In this document: in pieces, positions 34,301 through 48,700 of the stretch | Layout: the number at the start of each line of letters is the position of its first letter | Numbering within the stretch: position 1 is the first letter of the stretch | Source of the DNA: Phytoseiulus persimilis | Lineage: Eukaryota; Arthropoda; Arachnida; Mesostigmata; Phytoseiidae | Assembly: GCA_037576195.1 (NCBI GenBank) | Contig: CM075104.1 | Location: forward strand, 23,328,211-23,392,210 | Length of the DNA stretch: 64,000 nt | Reading direction: 5' to 3' | Position numbers and translations under genes: made by a program | The notes under the pieces: model-generated | What the model was told of the DNA's origin: nothing | The model's input: only the letters and a program-made list of their open reading frames with translations | Database searches by the model: none

Positions 34301-37300
34301 TGAAAATCGAGACTCCGAATTTCACGACTGAACACAACCAAATTCCGTGAGTGAGACGTCGGTCGCATGCGTCATGCATTTCAAACGACCCAGACTGAAT
34401 CGGAAGAATTCCCCTGATGCGAGCACAACGAGAGGAAGAGAACGCATGTACACAGCAACCGTTGATTTGGAAGACAGGGAAATCGTTGCTCACGACATAA
34501 GAGCGCTCCGCTTCGCGTTTAAATTCGGCCAATATGTGTGAGGCGTGGGATAAATGTCAGTTTCTCTTCTTGCCTCGTTTCCTTTTTCGTAAGCTCGCTC
34601 GGTGCGCCGTGTGCGGGTCCGGCTGATTTCCATGTTCGTTGAGAGAATTCAGGCTAATTCCAGTCTCCATGTCGTATCTCATTTTTCATATTCATGAGAT
34701 CATCGATATGGGAGTTTTTCAAAACAATGCTCCGAACAGGACCGTTGTCATTGTTTCTTGCGAGTCTCCAAGCGTCCCGTGCTGTCCACCGGCGGGAAAT
34801 TGCTTTGTTCGGCTGTAGATCTCCACGGCAGTAAATTATTCGCGTGACATGATACAACGAATCGAGCGAAACTATCCAACAGTACGCTGCGACACTCGCG
34901 GTTACATCAGCGATAGGTGCCATTTTTATTATCGATGTAGTAACCAACGATTCGACCGAGAAATCCCATCACAATGTCGTTGCCGCCACCGGTTTGGACT
35001 CGTAGACAGAATCCGCTGACTGACTGCCTTGCCGTGATGCTCTCAGCGTTACAGAACGAATTCAATTCTTTGGAGCGGGCCGTTGCCCCCACCCAGCGGA
35101 TCAGTGATTTTCTGGGCCGGTAGTCGCCGTCGGCTCCCACTGCCACCTTCCGGCTTGATTGAGTTCTCTTCGGATTTGCATTCTGTCAGTGATCAAGCTC
35201 AACTTACGGCAGTCCCAGAAATCTGGAACAAGTCCCTGGAAACGGAGGCCCGAGAGTTCTCTGGATCGGACGTTTTCAAAATCGTTTGAGCCTTCAAGAG
35301 GAGGGATCATCAGTCGGAATTTCTCTAAACGCGAAGTTGAACGATATGAAGGCTGTCCTGTTTACAACAACAACGCTCGTTCTGTTGAGGGCGATGGCAT
35401 TCTCTGTTCAGTCTTGTTCGCAGGATGAAAGAGTGCCGGCTGCGATGAGCTCGACAGGTTTGCTTGCGATTGAGCGCAAACGAGTGGAATGTTCGATATC
35501 CGAAGAGACCAGGAGGAACTTGATTCGGTGAAGTTTCCGTACCCGCCCGCTCGATCGTTCGCCTCTTGCCCGCCAGCTTCGGCATTTCGGATGCCGGGTA
35601 GACGATGGTCAGCAGCGCAGACCTCTCTCTGTTCATCCGAAAGCTCGTCCATCCATAATGGAGTTGTCAGGAAAGACAACTGTCTGTCAACACGACAGAA
35701 TAAATGGTTTTGTTCCAGTGCAGCGTCGGTCGGGCGATTGATCGAGAGATGGGCTGCGCGGTAGGTCGTCTGGAAGCCCGTTTCCCCATCTGGGCAAAAC
35801 CAGATCGACCCGTGCGAGGACAAAGAATTTCAGGAGCCGGCGAAGTTTGGGATGTATCGCATCAGGAGCGGACGGGATCGTGGACCTCCAACTAGACAAC
35901 GGGCGAAGGCTCATCGCGATGGTCTATCGTTCACGGAGAACTCTTTCGGAAGCATCGAGCTGGACCAGTTTCATTTTCGAAAACATTCGTCTACGCCTCC
36001 CCTCGTATCCGTTTTACCTACTGAACGAGATTCCGCGGCCGCGTACGGGCGGCGCGGCTCAAGCATTGTGATTTCACTGCCGAAGACTATCTTGATGATG
36101 TTTTCGGCGCCGGTGATGGTGACGTTCGATGAGACAGGTGGATTGAGTTCGGCACTAAATTTGGATTTACGGCTGCGTTTACTAGCAGTGGAGCTTTTCC
36201 CGTGCTGCCCGTAGGGTCTTCAAGTACACAAAGTAGGTTAACCTCCAGTGGCGTCGTTTCTGGAAAAAAATTGAAATGAAGGAAGAGTTCCATAGTAAGA
36301 GGGATCTGGAGATTCCTCCGGAATCGAGGTCGAGGAAAATGAGGGAGGAAGGAACGGTAACGAATCATCGTCAGCCGTCTTGGATGAGGGTCATTACACA
36401 CTATTTTTCATCTGGAAATCGATTCGATTTCCAATTCGCAAATCGGATCAGATATTCTCCGTTTCGCTGAAACTGAATGAAACGACTAATCGCTGCTTCC
36501 GAGCAGAGAGGGCCCGGTCCACGTGCATGTACTAGGCAACGCTTCCTGGCGTAGTGTGATAATGATGGTCAAGATTGATCGTAAATCGAATTCCGTGCGG
36601 GTTCCAAGTTGGCTTGTAGAGCCGAACAACTCTAGTTCCGACCTCACTCTCGAATTTCGAAATTTTCCCCGGAATATATCCGTCCCTCCGGCGCCCGCTT
36701 GGGCCTCGGAAGAAGACTTCATCAAGGATTCGACTACGAATCGAGCCCCTCGGCGTTCGGGTGTGGACAGTGAGCATAATTTCGGAGAACTTGATCGCGG
36801 ATGCTCTTTCTCATGAGAGCTTCCACTTCAGAAGACCAAAGTCTCAATCCGAAAGGCCATTCACTTGTGAAGAAAATTCGATAGCTGTCATGAACGGCAA
36901 GTCGTTGCGATAACGCGCGCGCCGATCAGGCCGGAGAACGTTTCCAGAAATCGTCGAACTCCGTTCCGCTGAAGACTGCTGTCTCCTTCTCGTTACCCCT
37001 CGACCGATTCGACCCTTCCGCCAGGCCCATCATCGCAGGCGGAAATCTGAGACTCCGCTTGCCACAGTTTCGGCGACAAAGGTCGTTGTCCAATCGATGT
37101 TGGCGAACCTGCAGCAAACAGAGCTCATAGACACTCCATACGTCTCATGGCACATTGGGCTTGAACCATATCGAGGACAAGTGATCAAAGCAAATTTTGG
37201 ATAAACTCCCGATCGCGACTTCGGAAAGCCTGCCAACGAGAGGCCGCGTCCGCGAGAAAATTGGAAGAAAGAAGACAACAGCGACTTGAACATCAGCCAG

Positions 37301-37772
37301 TAGTAGAAGTGCTGTGCACGATGTGGATTTTCTCGGCTGTGCGATTTGTAGGGACGGCTTGCTGCCTGCTCGTCCGAAAGTGTGATCTGTGGTTCGGAAT
37401 GCTCGACAAATTCGCACTATGATCACCATGGTCGACGACGGTAGTCCACCGTAGTCATCAGGACTTTGCTTCACGTCGCGTCCACATTGTTCCGAGGTAG
37501 TCGGCTGTCCCACATATCTGTACTACTGGTCTGACCAAGCACTTACTGACTGGGCGACAAGAATGGCGCGAATGGTTTAGCATTGCCATATTGATCCGAC
37601 TCCGAAGGGAGGAAAGGTAGAAGCAGAAGACACCTTCGCTTCAGTTTCGCTTGGGGAGACATCGAGCACAGTCAGTCGCTGCGTCCATGAGACAAAGACA
37701 TCGCGAGCGAGCGGGCGGGCGGGTGGACGGGCGGCCACACTAGGCAGCGACCACCATCGCCGCAGCCACAAG
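31334..37772. other. Gene-poor stretch, no supported gene
   Basis: Only short unconnected frames. A GGC/GGT trinucleotide tract lies at 33526-33555. Nothing else is structured enough to name. Confidence 0.4.
33526..33555 (+). repeat. GGC/GGT trinucleotide repeat
   Basis: Ten imperfect units of ggc and ggt. Open frames over it (polyPro, polyTrp/Arg or polyGly) are by-products of the repeat. Confidence 0.85.
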
Positions 37773-37809
37773 CGGTGGCGGCGGCGGCGGCGGTGGTGGC
37801 GGCGGCGGA
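37679..37809 (+). repeat. Period-4 tract (gcga/gcgg) followed by GGC/GGT repeat
   Basis: From about 37690 to 37735, words of the type gcga, gcgg and gtgg repeat every four bases. From 37773 to 37809 the sequence changes to a period of three (ggc/ggt). Confidence 0.75.
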
Positions 37810-39146
37810 GCGGACCTCTAATCCGAACACTTTAAACAGCTATCAGAATATTCTTTTCCGGGCCGGACGCTCCTCAACGCGGCAGACGACCGTGTGCCTT
37901 CGTATCGAACAACGACGATGCTCTCATGAGCCAAGATCGTCGGCGTGTGATCTTCGTTGTTGAAGTCTTCATTGTTTTGAATATAACACCGATTTATCGG
38001 GAGACCATCGAGCCGCATTCAAATTTGAACCAGCGCCGAAACCTCGCGTCCGAAACACACAACAACTGATCGAAGCGCGTCATTAACTCGCGACTAATCT
38101 TTCTAATGACGGATTGAAGCAGTGAATGAGACCGGCGCCTGATCGGAGGACAATTATCTGAGCTGCGAATATTGCCGCCAACAGATGAGCCACGTACCGC
38201 CGTGAGTGAAGATGCCGTGAGGAGTACGGGCGAAGGATACGACACGGAGATTCAAATCTTTGTGCCACGGAGCAGAACTGTCGCTTCCGGATGCATCGAA
38301 CGCACAATGAGGTGATGAACGGCTTGTCCCAGATAGGCGACGCGGATTACAACGACTTTGCAAGATGCTTGCAACTTCACGTCAAAACGCACCGTAATCG
38401 TCCGAAAAAGAGCTCTTTTCTGTTCCCCTCCTTTCCTACTTCAGAAGTGTGCGACGATAACGGATCACAGAGCTGATGCTTCGCGGTGAAAGACGGTAAT
38501 CAATTATCGCTGTCAGTTTGAATACAAATCTGTCATGAATTTCTTTGCATGCGCTTTCACGCGTTCAAGAATCCTTGCGAGCGTGCTCGCGTGCGATGAC
38601 TCGTTTGACCGACAATCTTGTCACTGAAACCCGCGTGTTTTTGTTCCACGAAATTGAGTTCTCCCTCGTTCTTCCTTCCAGCTTTCCACCCCTCGTGACA
38701 TGGATTCTTCAACGGATCTTGCCGCTTTTTCGGAAACTGCTCAAACTCGATCGAGAGTTCAGATGAAACCGAATTAGTTGGTCAGCGGTTCTCTTGACGA
38801 TTGATTGGGATCCGTTCCGCGCAGGAGCTCGGTCTGTTTTTGAGACGGGTATTCCCTGTGAAACGTTCTCAAGAGGCTCGTTTGGAATCGTTACCCTTCA
38901 GTGAGTTTCTCGGTGTCCGGTGGAACGGCTCAAAAAAAACGAACTTTACAGGAAACCTGGGAACCGGTGTACCGCGACCGATAATTGATTGAAAGTGACA
39001 AGTGAACGCTCAATCAGAGGGCGTGGGAGCGATCGAGTTCCTCTATTCTGAGATTTCCGTTTCCACACAGAAAAGCATTCAGAGCAGAAATTTGTTCATA
39101 AGCGAAAGCGGTCAATGATGGAACTTCATCGCACGAAGAACAACCG

Positions 39147-39196
39147 ACTAAGTGAATGACTGACTGACTAGCTGTCTGTCTGCTCGCTTGCCAGCT
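39147..39196 (+). repeat. Period-4 degenerate tetranucleotide tract
   Basis: Starts with gact repeated three times, then agct, gtct, gtct, gctc, gctt, gcca, gctc: G is fixed at the first position of nearly every word while the other positions drift. Confidence 0.75.
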
Positions 39197-42100
39197 CGTC
39201 CGTGAAACAGATCCTTCGAGAGCCCCCAGGGCGCTGAAAAAGGTTCCAGAAAGCGTTTGCAGTGTTGTGCTCCCTGGAAGTCGAACGAGAAAAATGTAGG
39301 CGAACGAATAAGGCTCTCAGAGGTGTGGATATATCGATGTTTCGAGCACATATCATTCACCCGATGACATTTTGTCAGTCTGAACGTCCAGAAACCCATT
39401 CGCATCTCCCAGTTTTCCGAGGAGGTCTCCTCTCGAGGAGTCTTCTCTGGCTCCGAATCTTCGGAGAGTTCTACAGTTATGCTCTATTCTCGCTTCCCCA
39501 CTCGCTCCGGCCACATGCCTCTCCGGCCTGTCCTTCAGCATGGAGACATGAGAGCGAGAATACTTAGCAGCGAGGACAACTACGGAACTTCGGAGTTCGA
39601 TGCCGTGCTCGCTGCTTCTCGATGAACAAGGACTCGCGGAATCAAAGCGGATTCTCTGTTTATCCATCGGAGACTCCGAGATGGTCGAGCCGACACCGAC
39701 ATCACTGTCAGGGCTGTCCAGCATCGGGCTGATCTCGGGGTTCGAATCCCTCGGAAGCCCTGCGCATGACCCGAGAGGGTTCCACGGTTCCACAGAACCG
39801 CTGGGTTCTGGAGCCGTGGAGACTTCCCCAGTCCTGCCTGAAAACGGTTTCACTTATCTACTGCGCACCAGAAGAAGCATTGTCACCGCACGTCTTTCAG
39901 TCAGTTTTTTGCAGGACTTTCCAGTTGATTGTGCATCAACCCTTTTTCGGCAGGAGAGTGACCGACTGGTCGACAGCTGAAGCTCAGCGGAGCGGATTTG
40001 CGACCAATTTCCGCTCACAAATACCTCTGACAGGGTTTTTCTCTACGTCAGCGCTTCGTCATTGTTCACAGTTTATCGAAAGAAGACCTCAGTTCGAGTC
40101 GTAACCAACACCATCGTCAAGGTCAATGGTTCTGGGACACTCTGTTAAAGCTTATCAGCGTTATCGGACTAGAACGACTGGGCCGCTGGATTTTACGTCG
40201 CATCAGAACACCGAGAGTCAACTGATTGTTGTGACTCTTCTGAATAGTTAGAGCTCGTTTTGACTCGCGAAGCTTTTGTTCCCGCTCCTGCCTCTGTGGG
40301 AAGAGCATAACCTCAAAAGATACGCGCAGAAGCCGCTATGGATCGATGTTCACTTGGAACCCCCTCCTCGCAGGCCGACTCGACATGCTTCAGGATGTTG
40401 ACAGCAATGTTGACTTCAGACACATGGTACATAATTTCGGGCACGGGAAAACAATTTGAAAGTTTTCCTCGGTGATAATGAGCCGACTTCTTTGAACCAC
40501 TAACAAGTGGGCGGCATCGCTGGTTCGCTCCAGTGTTTGTTCACGAGACACTGGTTGGGGTCTGGTTGTTGGGGAGCAAGATGTGCAAATTCTCATTCAG
40601 AATTCATCTTGGAGAGCTTTTGTGCGAAGGCTGGGAAGGATCAGAAACCGCTAGCACGGCCAAGCAGCGGAGGAGGCTTCTGGTGCAACAGAAGAGCGAC
40701 GCGGGTTGGCGCCAGAACAAGAAGAATACCCTCCTCACCTGTGTGGCAAGGAGAAAGCATTGTGACTTAAAAGACGTTAAGGTACCGTTACGCAGACCAG
40801 GAGTCAGAACCCGGTGTGCACACGGTGCGTAGCAGGTGCTCCGCAGGTGTTGGTGATCTCAGTTTTGGAAGAAGCATCAGGGACGCAACTGGAAACTCGG
40901 AACAAGTTTGGAATGAGTTCCTAGCAGCTTCAGTGAAACCAGCAAGGAAGCGATAGGAGTTTGACGAAACAGTTTCAGTGGATGTGATCTTGCTGTGAGC
41001 TGGCAGTGAACTTCTTAGGCATTTAACAAAACCAAACGAACGAGGTGAGTCTCTCACGCGGCATGTCAACTCCTTCAGTATGAAGATGGAGTCCCCACCC
41101 TAGGATCTCAGGGCGCCCCCAATTTCGGCGGAGCTGACTCCGAGGTCCATCGATTCATATTCTCGTGGGTGACCGGCGAGCGATCCCATTTTCTATTCCT
41201 CGCATTATCTTGTCGCTAGCCCCCCGAGCTGGTCCCAGATCCACCGAGCATAGCCTCCATCCGAGTCACTTTGGTCAGCCGCGGAATTATCAAGACATCG
41301 TGGTCTGCTGAAAAATGTTCTCCGGGTGCCGCTGCGACGTGGTTTCACTGGTACGGGAAGTGAGCGAAACACGGCTTCCATGAGCATTGGTCGAAGCTCA
41401 TCTTTCCCACAACTCTGAAAACAGTGGGAAAAACGCGTGATAATAATGTGTGCCGATTTAATCTGTTGTAACCTTTTCTTTCGAGACTTTCCGCTGCGCG
41501 TTGAAGAGCTCCTCGTTTTCTCAGGGTGGAAACGCTTCGGAAGCTCGACACGGATCCGCGCCCGTGGCCGTTGAATATTTGACCGCAGCTGCGATTGACT
41601 TGGTGCGAACTCTACGTGTGGAGATTCCGACGCTATGGAAGGCTCTTTAATTCCAAGCTCACTTATAGCGAGTTCGTGACGGTCGAGCCATTTGAGGAAA
41701 ATTCAAAGTAAATGTCGAAGCGAACGTCGATGTCAAATTGACACGCGGGATCGCCGTAGCTCAATACGGGCGGTATTCATGTACAGAACATCGCTCGTGA
41801 GCTCACGTACCGCGCCAATGGTCCAGAGCTAACCGTTGCAATTGACGCAATCGACTTCGAAGATGATTCGTCGATGTGTTTATGTTTTGCTCTCGTTCCG
41901 CAAGACTCAAAAGCAATGCATCGACACGTTTTGCGGAATCGAGACGATTGTATCACAGATGACCTACCGGAGCGAAAGCAAAATGACACAGATTCATTCC
42001 GCTGGCGGCACATTGAGTTCACCAGCTTTCCGCTGGAAAGGCGAGAATCGATGCAAACTAAGATTGGAGCAACAAGATCTCCCAAGATATCGTTGAACAC

Positions 42101-43536
42101 TAGGGTTCTTAGTGTCAGAGAGAAAGAATCTATGGAACGCGATTCCAGAGCAAGCGCCGATTCTGTAGTCGAGAGTAGGCGCTGGACATTTGTTTCTCGG
42201 AGAAACGCCCGATTTCTTACTGAGTTTCGCTCAGACCCCGAGCGGGATGGAACGGCGGGCTCGACTCCCAGCCGATCTCGGAAGAATTTCGAGATCCATC
42301 GAGGAGAGTAGCGCGGGCCCGACGGCCATTGATTTAATGACTTATTCTTCTCCCACTTCTACGATCATGATGGAATAGCGATCGTCTTGACGTCTCTGTA
42401 TTAATGGTTCGGCGGTCACGGCTGCCGCTGTCGGTGACTTCACAGCTCTGATCTCTCGAGACGTGAAGATCAACACATTGCGCATTGAAGTTGACGAGCA
42501 CGAGCTCTGTGGCTTACTTGCATGTCCTTCTGCGGTCGCGGGAAGAAAGAAGAAAAATCATTCCCACGTTGATCCACACGTTGAACTACCGCTGAACGGC
42601 TCGTATCAAGATCGTCGCGCTGTCAGATCTCAAAATCCAGGTCGGGCAACTAGAAGAGCTTTTAGTCTCAGCTGTTGACGCCGCTGTTGCAGTTCTTGTT
42701 ATTTTTCGCGCCTTGTAATTTTTGAGTTTCATTTCACAGTTTGGTGTTTTGCCTTGGTTCCCTCCTCATTCTTCTCGCGTCGCGCAAAGCAGCTCTGGAC
42801 CGAGGAGAAGGAGTTACTCCTAACTCTTAAGAGTAATGCTCGTCGGTGGTTTCTAGAGTGTTTCCGAATGATGGAAGATGCTCCACCAAAATGAGTACTG
42901 GACCGTTTTGGGAGCTTAAACGACTGGTTGGTGGGCTCCTGCTCGCTCATTTGCCTGACCGTTAGATCTCGGTGGCTCGGAGTATTTGTATTCACTCGGT
43001 TTTCATCCAGCGTTTTGCGCTTCAGTTGACAACGGCCCACATTTGCCAGATTGGTGATAGGTTGACAGCGACTGGATTTGGCCGCTCCGTTGCGGGCTTG
43101 CTCAAGGAGTTAGGTTGAATAATTTTTATTCACAAAAATGAGCTCATTCCCCTCATTCACAGAGCGTTGCGTTCAGTGCCCGGAACCGCTTGTTTCTGTA
43201 ACAAATCCAAGCTCAACATTTTGCTGTTCCCCTACGGCAGCGTGTCGCTCGGCGGTCCCTAGAGCTACCCAGATGACGGCTTCCCTCGGATCCCTGACAT
43301 CGGTCGCTCGGCGGTCGCTGCCGCCAATTGAATTGTATTGAGTCGAGTCGGAGTGAGGCCTGTGACTCCTCGTCCGGTCGTCTCGTTTCTCAAGGGCTCG
43401 GCGAATGTTGTCATCAGCTCGTTCGTAATGAGTAATATTCTGACACCTCATCAAGACATTAGGCGGACAGTCGCGCGCGTTTCTATTGAAGAATTGCTCG
43501 AGTACTTGCGGCTTGGACTCGTAACGAAGGAGTGAA

Positions 43537-43557
43537 CGTCCGTCCGACGAACGGACG
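43537..43557. repeat. Short perfect inverted repeat
   Basis: CGTCCGT at 43537-43543 pairs with ACGGACG at 43551-43557 around a seven-base loop. Small hairpin of unknown role. Confidence 0.6.
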
Positions 43558-46500
43558 GTCTCACAAGTCACCTGGTGTAACACACTTTTCGGCCACGAGC
43601 CCTAACTTCGGGACGATTAGTTTGAAGCCGCCTTCCTGTGCGTTCTATTCATGGCATGCATCGGCAGAGTCATGTTCATCGTTGAAGTTCCATTGTCAGC
43701 CTTGAAACGCATCTTCCAGTCGTTCCACAACAAGCCGAAGAGCAGCGATCACGTCACCCCTGTAGTCTGAGCGGAGCTGTACGACGCTTGTCAAACTCTG
43801 GAGGAAAAATGAGAAAGAAAAACGCTGGTGGAATTGACCCTCCGAAGAGGATCGTTTAAGAAAATCAATTGACACCGCTAGCTGACCGGATAACTGTCCA
43901 ACTAACTGACCGACAGAAAACGCAACCTCGTCCAGACGATAGCCTTCACAAAACATTCCTAGTTCGGCTGCCATAGCTAGTTGAAGTTTGTAACGTTCGC
44001 TTCGTGATCGGAGCATCAGCCGCAGCGGCGGCAGAGGAGTCAGCGGCGGTGGGATCAGCGTCAGAATCCGTTGGAGATAGACAGCGCAGGGAGAAAATAA
44101 AGCATCCAGAGAGCACTAAATTCACGAAGAGAATGACTTGTTCTATGAAGCTTCAATCGAAAGCCATCATTCCTCCCATCCTAGTTCACCGTTTGATCGT
44201 GTGGACTTTCGGCAACAGCTTCATCAAACCTGTCAGTGGACTGCGCAGGCCACGGCCAGGATACCTGTAACGCATTATTCGCCTCAGAAATTGAGCTCCA
44301 CCCCACCATCCCACTGGGTCGGCGTGCGTGATTTTGGAACTGGAAGCCACTTCGTCCGTAAACTGAATTTGGACCTCTTTTTTCCCATATCCTCAGAATT
44401 GGGACCGCGTTCAGAATCAGCATTTGGCAAACAGACGCTGAACGAGGTTAATTATGAATAAGCCATGGCACTGTCAACGAGAGAACTTTTCATGACGCTT
44501 GCGGAGGAGGGTCTGGCGTTCCTCTCGTTACTTTACCAGAGCCCTGGCTCGTTTCCCCTGATCTCAATGAGGAGCCGGCGATGCTGATGATGACTACGGA
44601 GTCGACGATGATGCCGAGCGACGCCTCTGCTGTTGCTCTCAGCGACAACAGCGACATCCAATTCCCATCAGTTTGAGTGGATTCAATGTCCCCATTGTCG
44701 TCGTAGTCAATCCTGAATGAGTCTGTGCTAACAAGAACTCTCCTCAGGCTTGGACCGGCGGCGGTGCCAACGTCCCTTGAGCTCCTTCCGACGATCGTCT
44801 AACGGTGTTGCTCGTGTTGAGAAGGGTCATCAGAAGTTTCATGACAACATTTTTATGCTCTGATCGGCCTATGCAGGACGAGAGCGGGAGCGAGAGGCAG
44901 CTGGAATCACCCTGTTGCCTCACTAGAAGCTCGTCGGACAGGTCTGCGAATTTTCTCAAAGTTCATTCCTCAAGTGCGGAGCGTCCATTGTTGGATTCGA
45001 GTTCGTGCGCCATTTGAAGCTCAGCTCTTTCTGAGGAATTCACCGGAATTCTGAACCGAGAAACGGCTGCGTTTCGCCATCCGGAAAGCTCTTCTGGGGC
45101 TTCCATCTCTGCGTGCATTAGGAGCGCTCATAGTCCCGTTCATACGATTTCTACGCTGATCCAATCGAAAGGAATAGCGATCGCGTGAAGACTAAATTTT
45201 GAAGCACGCGCGTACACATCGCGCGTTGTTCAAAAGTCACCGAGGTTCCGTGCGAACCACATAACAAGGAAATCGAGCGGTTGCCGAGAAGAGCAATTAT
45301 GCATGATTTGAATGGGATCGTGATTCAAATCGCGAAGCTCACTAAGACACCGTCGGACAAAGCGCAATGGAAGGGCAGAGCGAGCGAACAAGACACAGCG
45401 TGGGGATCGAGGAGGAAGAAAAGATCCAGAAGAAGAAGAATTTGCTTCTCTACGGCGATTCAGCCATGGCGATCAAACGGGAACGAAACAGGTGTTGGAA
45501 AAAATTTCGAACAGGAAAATGTGTCAAGACGGTAGTTGCTTGCTCTCTTGCCTCCCGTTCGGTTGCCAGTCAGTCTACGCTCGCTCCCCCTTGCTGCTCG
45601 GTCCCGGTGACTCCCGCAATATATGTTTCGGTTGATTTGCATCGGCACGACTTCGACGATGGTTGCGCAACTCAAATGAGAACGTTCTGAATTATCTGGA
45701 TTCCCATAGCAGCACCGTTACCTCCAGAATTCGGCTCCTGGTACTTTTTCTGCCGTTCCCGCCGCTTCTTCTTCTTTTTCCTCGGCTCTTCCATTCTTAC
45801 GGCCACCTCTGTTCCCTGCGTTCCCGCTCGTGCGGCCGCTGGCGTTAGCCCTATTCAAGAAGCGTTGAACGGCTCTTTGGCAGTCGGTCTATCGAAAACA
45901 ACCAAAGGCGCCTCCTTCGGGGTTCTCCAAATCGGATTTTCTCCAAATCCTATTCTCCCTTCCTAGCTTTTCTTCTATTTTCCGTATATTGGATGAGGCA
46001 GATTCGGTTTCGGGCGGCTCGAGTCGCGGTGAAGTTTGTCAAAAGCTGTGCAATGTTACCCGAAGAGGATTTCGTAAATTTCGGCGGAAAACCGTCTCGA
46101 GCTTCTCGTTATTCAAGCTCTGGAATGTTTTCTCCGCTCCTGCATTTTCCGCGTCAACCGCCGCGTTATTTGGGAGATTTGGCACATTCTTGAGTGCGTA
46201 CTTGTGAACCGCACGCGAGGCCGGATTGAAATGACGGCGTAGAACGTACCCTGGGCTCTCAAAGCGGGAAACATTGTGGAGTTGGCTTGCATCGTCTTCA
46301 AAGATTTCGGGTGAGAACGTCAAAGTTCGCTGTGCTCTTGGCTTTTCCCGAACTCCCGGGATAGCGGAATCGTCGAACTGGAGCTCCCCCGAGGGGATTT
46401 TTGTCGGACGGCATGGCAAAGGAACAATACGCTCTAGATTTCTAGAAGTACCAACGGACAGTCTGGCCCCACCTTGTTGTTCTTCAAGTTGGTTCAGTCC

Positions 46501-48631
46501 CAGTTACAATCCGGTGACATTTAACATTAAGCACGCCATTCAGTTTACTGAGAACGCATTGTTGCAGCGGTCGAGTGTCTCAAACTACGGAGGCAATCAC
46601 ACGACGAATCATGCGAATCACGCATCCGGAAAAAAACACCGAAATGTCACTCTACACAAGAACCCTTCCTATTTCGAGAGCTTGGTGTGCGTTTCGGTAC
46701 AGCTTGGTTTCCGGCTCTAGGTTAATTTTCCGAGCCCCGACCGCTAGGCTATTCGCATCCCAAACCGGCTCTTCAGAATGAGGTCTACGTGGAACTGAGT
46801 TCCGTAACGATCGGTTGCAAGTGACACAAGTAACCTGTTCTGTCCTAAGATCAAATACAGGCGGCTCCCATGGATCCTGAGCAACTTGTTCACGAATGAG
46901 TGGGAGACGCTGGTTCGTGCTTATCGTGGACTGGGTCACCACGTGCTATGTACACCCGATCGTCCTGGAATCACGACGCCCCCATTATTGAACTACGGAA
47001 TTGCATGCAAATCAGAGTTTGCGGCGGAAAATATGGCCGCCGAACTTTTTCGCCACCCCACCTCGTACAAACAAGCTGGGTTTCGAACAGTACCTTTATT
47101 TCTGGAATCAGATTCCTGTGAAACAGCTCGGAAAACGGATACAAGGTTCAAAATCATATTCACCCGATGAGTCATCGTCAGCAGACGTGAATTACTTTCC
47201 GTTACGGAAAAATGCGCTGCAGTCACGAGTGATGCACTTGCAGGAAATATTGGCCGGAGGGAGGGGGAGAAAAATTTCCGTCTTCTCGACTCATCTCCAA
47301 AGTGATGGAAGATGTAACGTCCATAGCACCGGGGTCAAGTTCCCCTTCTGGACACTACCGAGAGCTTTTCGCACAGCGAGTTCGATTCCCAGAGGCTGCG
47401 AAAACCCTCGAGGTGAAACCCGCGACGCACACCACCTTCATCACGGGAGACGATCGCGAATTTCCGTTCTTGGAAAATTCTCGAATTGTCAAGTCCTCGG
47501 CTGCTCCACCTGTTACTGTTGAGATCCGACGAATCATGAGGAATGCAGGGCTCAAGGGTCCAATTCCGACGCGAAAACCTCAGAGTTACAGAACGCGTTC
47601 TCATTTTCAATTTGGTCCACCACCATCGTTAGAAATCCGACTCGTGGCATTACGAAATACTTTTTTCTATTTCCACGATGCAAAATCAATGGAATCATAT
47701 GAATATGGATGTTGTGTCGGCGCGGCAATCGCTCTAGCACGCTTCGCTCGTGTTCAATCAACGGCCAGGAGCCGCTTCTGTCCGTGTAGCTGCTGGGCTC
47801 GCATTCTGCTTCCTCGCTGGATTATAATTCCAGATGATTGAAATTTTTCCAGATTAGAAACAGATACGGGGGACGGCGGGACATGGCCGTCCGATGACCG
47901 GTGAAACAACTCAGCTTGCAACAGTCAATCATTCAGTTCACAAGTCAGCTCGCAAGTGAGGCGGTACCGCAGGCGAGCGGGCTCGCGAGCGGGTCAACGA
48001 GTCCATTTGCTTCCAGTCCTCATCTGGGGATTTGGGAGAATCAATTGGTTCCCACCAGAGCCGTTCCGTGTACAAGCGAACGACCCGAAGTTGCTGCTGC
48101 CGTAGTCGCTATTGGTCGAGTTTCGCGAAGTAACGTGCTCACAGCGCCTGCAAAACTTTTGAATCACGCAGCACACAATCTACCGATCAGTTCGCTTCTG
48201 GGGTTCACATGATCTTGTCCAATTTCGCTCGGTTCGGACAGCGTCTCCAAACCAGACGTTGACCAGCGGAGCAAAAATAGCGAATTTCGAGTTCATCGTA
48301 GCTTTCTTGCATAAGGGATCCCCCCGAATTTTCGCATGTACGTCCCACAGTGTCGGCGGAGCGACCGTGTTGCCGCGACCGCGAACAGCCGCAACACAAT
48401 AATTTGTTGTTACCACGGTCCCCGATCCGGTAAGCACGTGACCGAGAAAAAAAATCTGTGTATGAAAAGATTATATTATCAATTTAATCTTTATGAACGC
48501 GATTCATCATAACGAGTTGTGTTCTGTGCCAATTACTGCGGTGCTCCCGCGATTCTGTCGGACATAATGAGCGGTTGCTTCTTCTCTCCGAAGCCACAGT
48601 GGTGATTTCTCCGATCCATCACTCAGTTACA

Positions 48632-48700
48632 GTAAATTATCGCGATGATGTCGTTAATGACAATTGATGGCAGCTGTACGACAATTACCGTTTATCTGGC
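48632..48700. promoter_or_regulatory. Candidate cis-regulatory module: homeodomain-type words with an E-box
   Basis: Within 70 bases lie taaatta, ttaatga, caattga, a CAGCTG E-box (48671-48676) and caattac. Such dense clustering of ATTA/CAAT-type homeodomain cores around an E-box is typical of animal developmental enhancers. This is inference from motif words only. Confidence 0.3.

Larger units (their letters stand above)
37810..48631. other. Gene-poor stretch, no supported gene
   Basis: Contains isolated ATG frames (for example 39600-39980, 126 codons; 47305-47841, 178 codons), but none has a domain, splice context or conserved look, and frames of this length are expected by chance in 64 kb. 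Period-4 tracts occur at about 39147-39196 and 43868-43915. Confidence 0.35.

Noticed and set aside
39670..39760. tRNA-like gene: ggttcgaatccc T-arm and a ggtcgag D-arm-like word
   Set aside because: The T-stem has a mismatch and the possible acceptor stem overlaps the T-stem, so no valid cloverleaf of normal spacing can be drawn.
41750..41830. A-box-like tagctcaat suggesting a tRNA
   Set aside because: No B-box or closing stem follows.
47305..47841. 178-codon ATG frame in the gene-poor block
   Set aside because: About one frame of this length is expected by chance in 64 kb of this composition, and no domain or conserved motif is seen.
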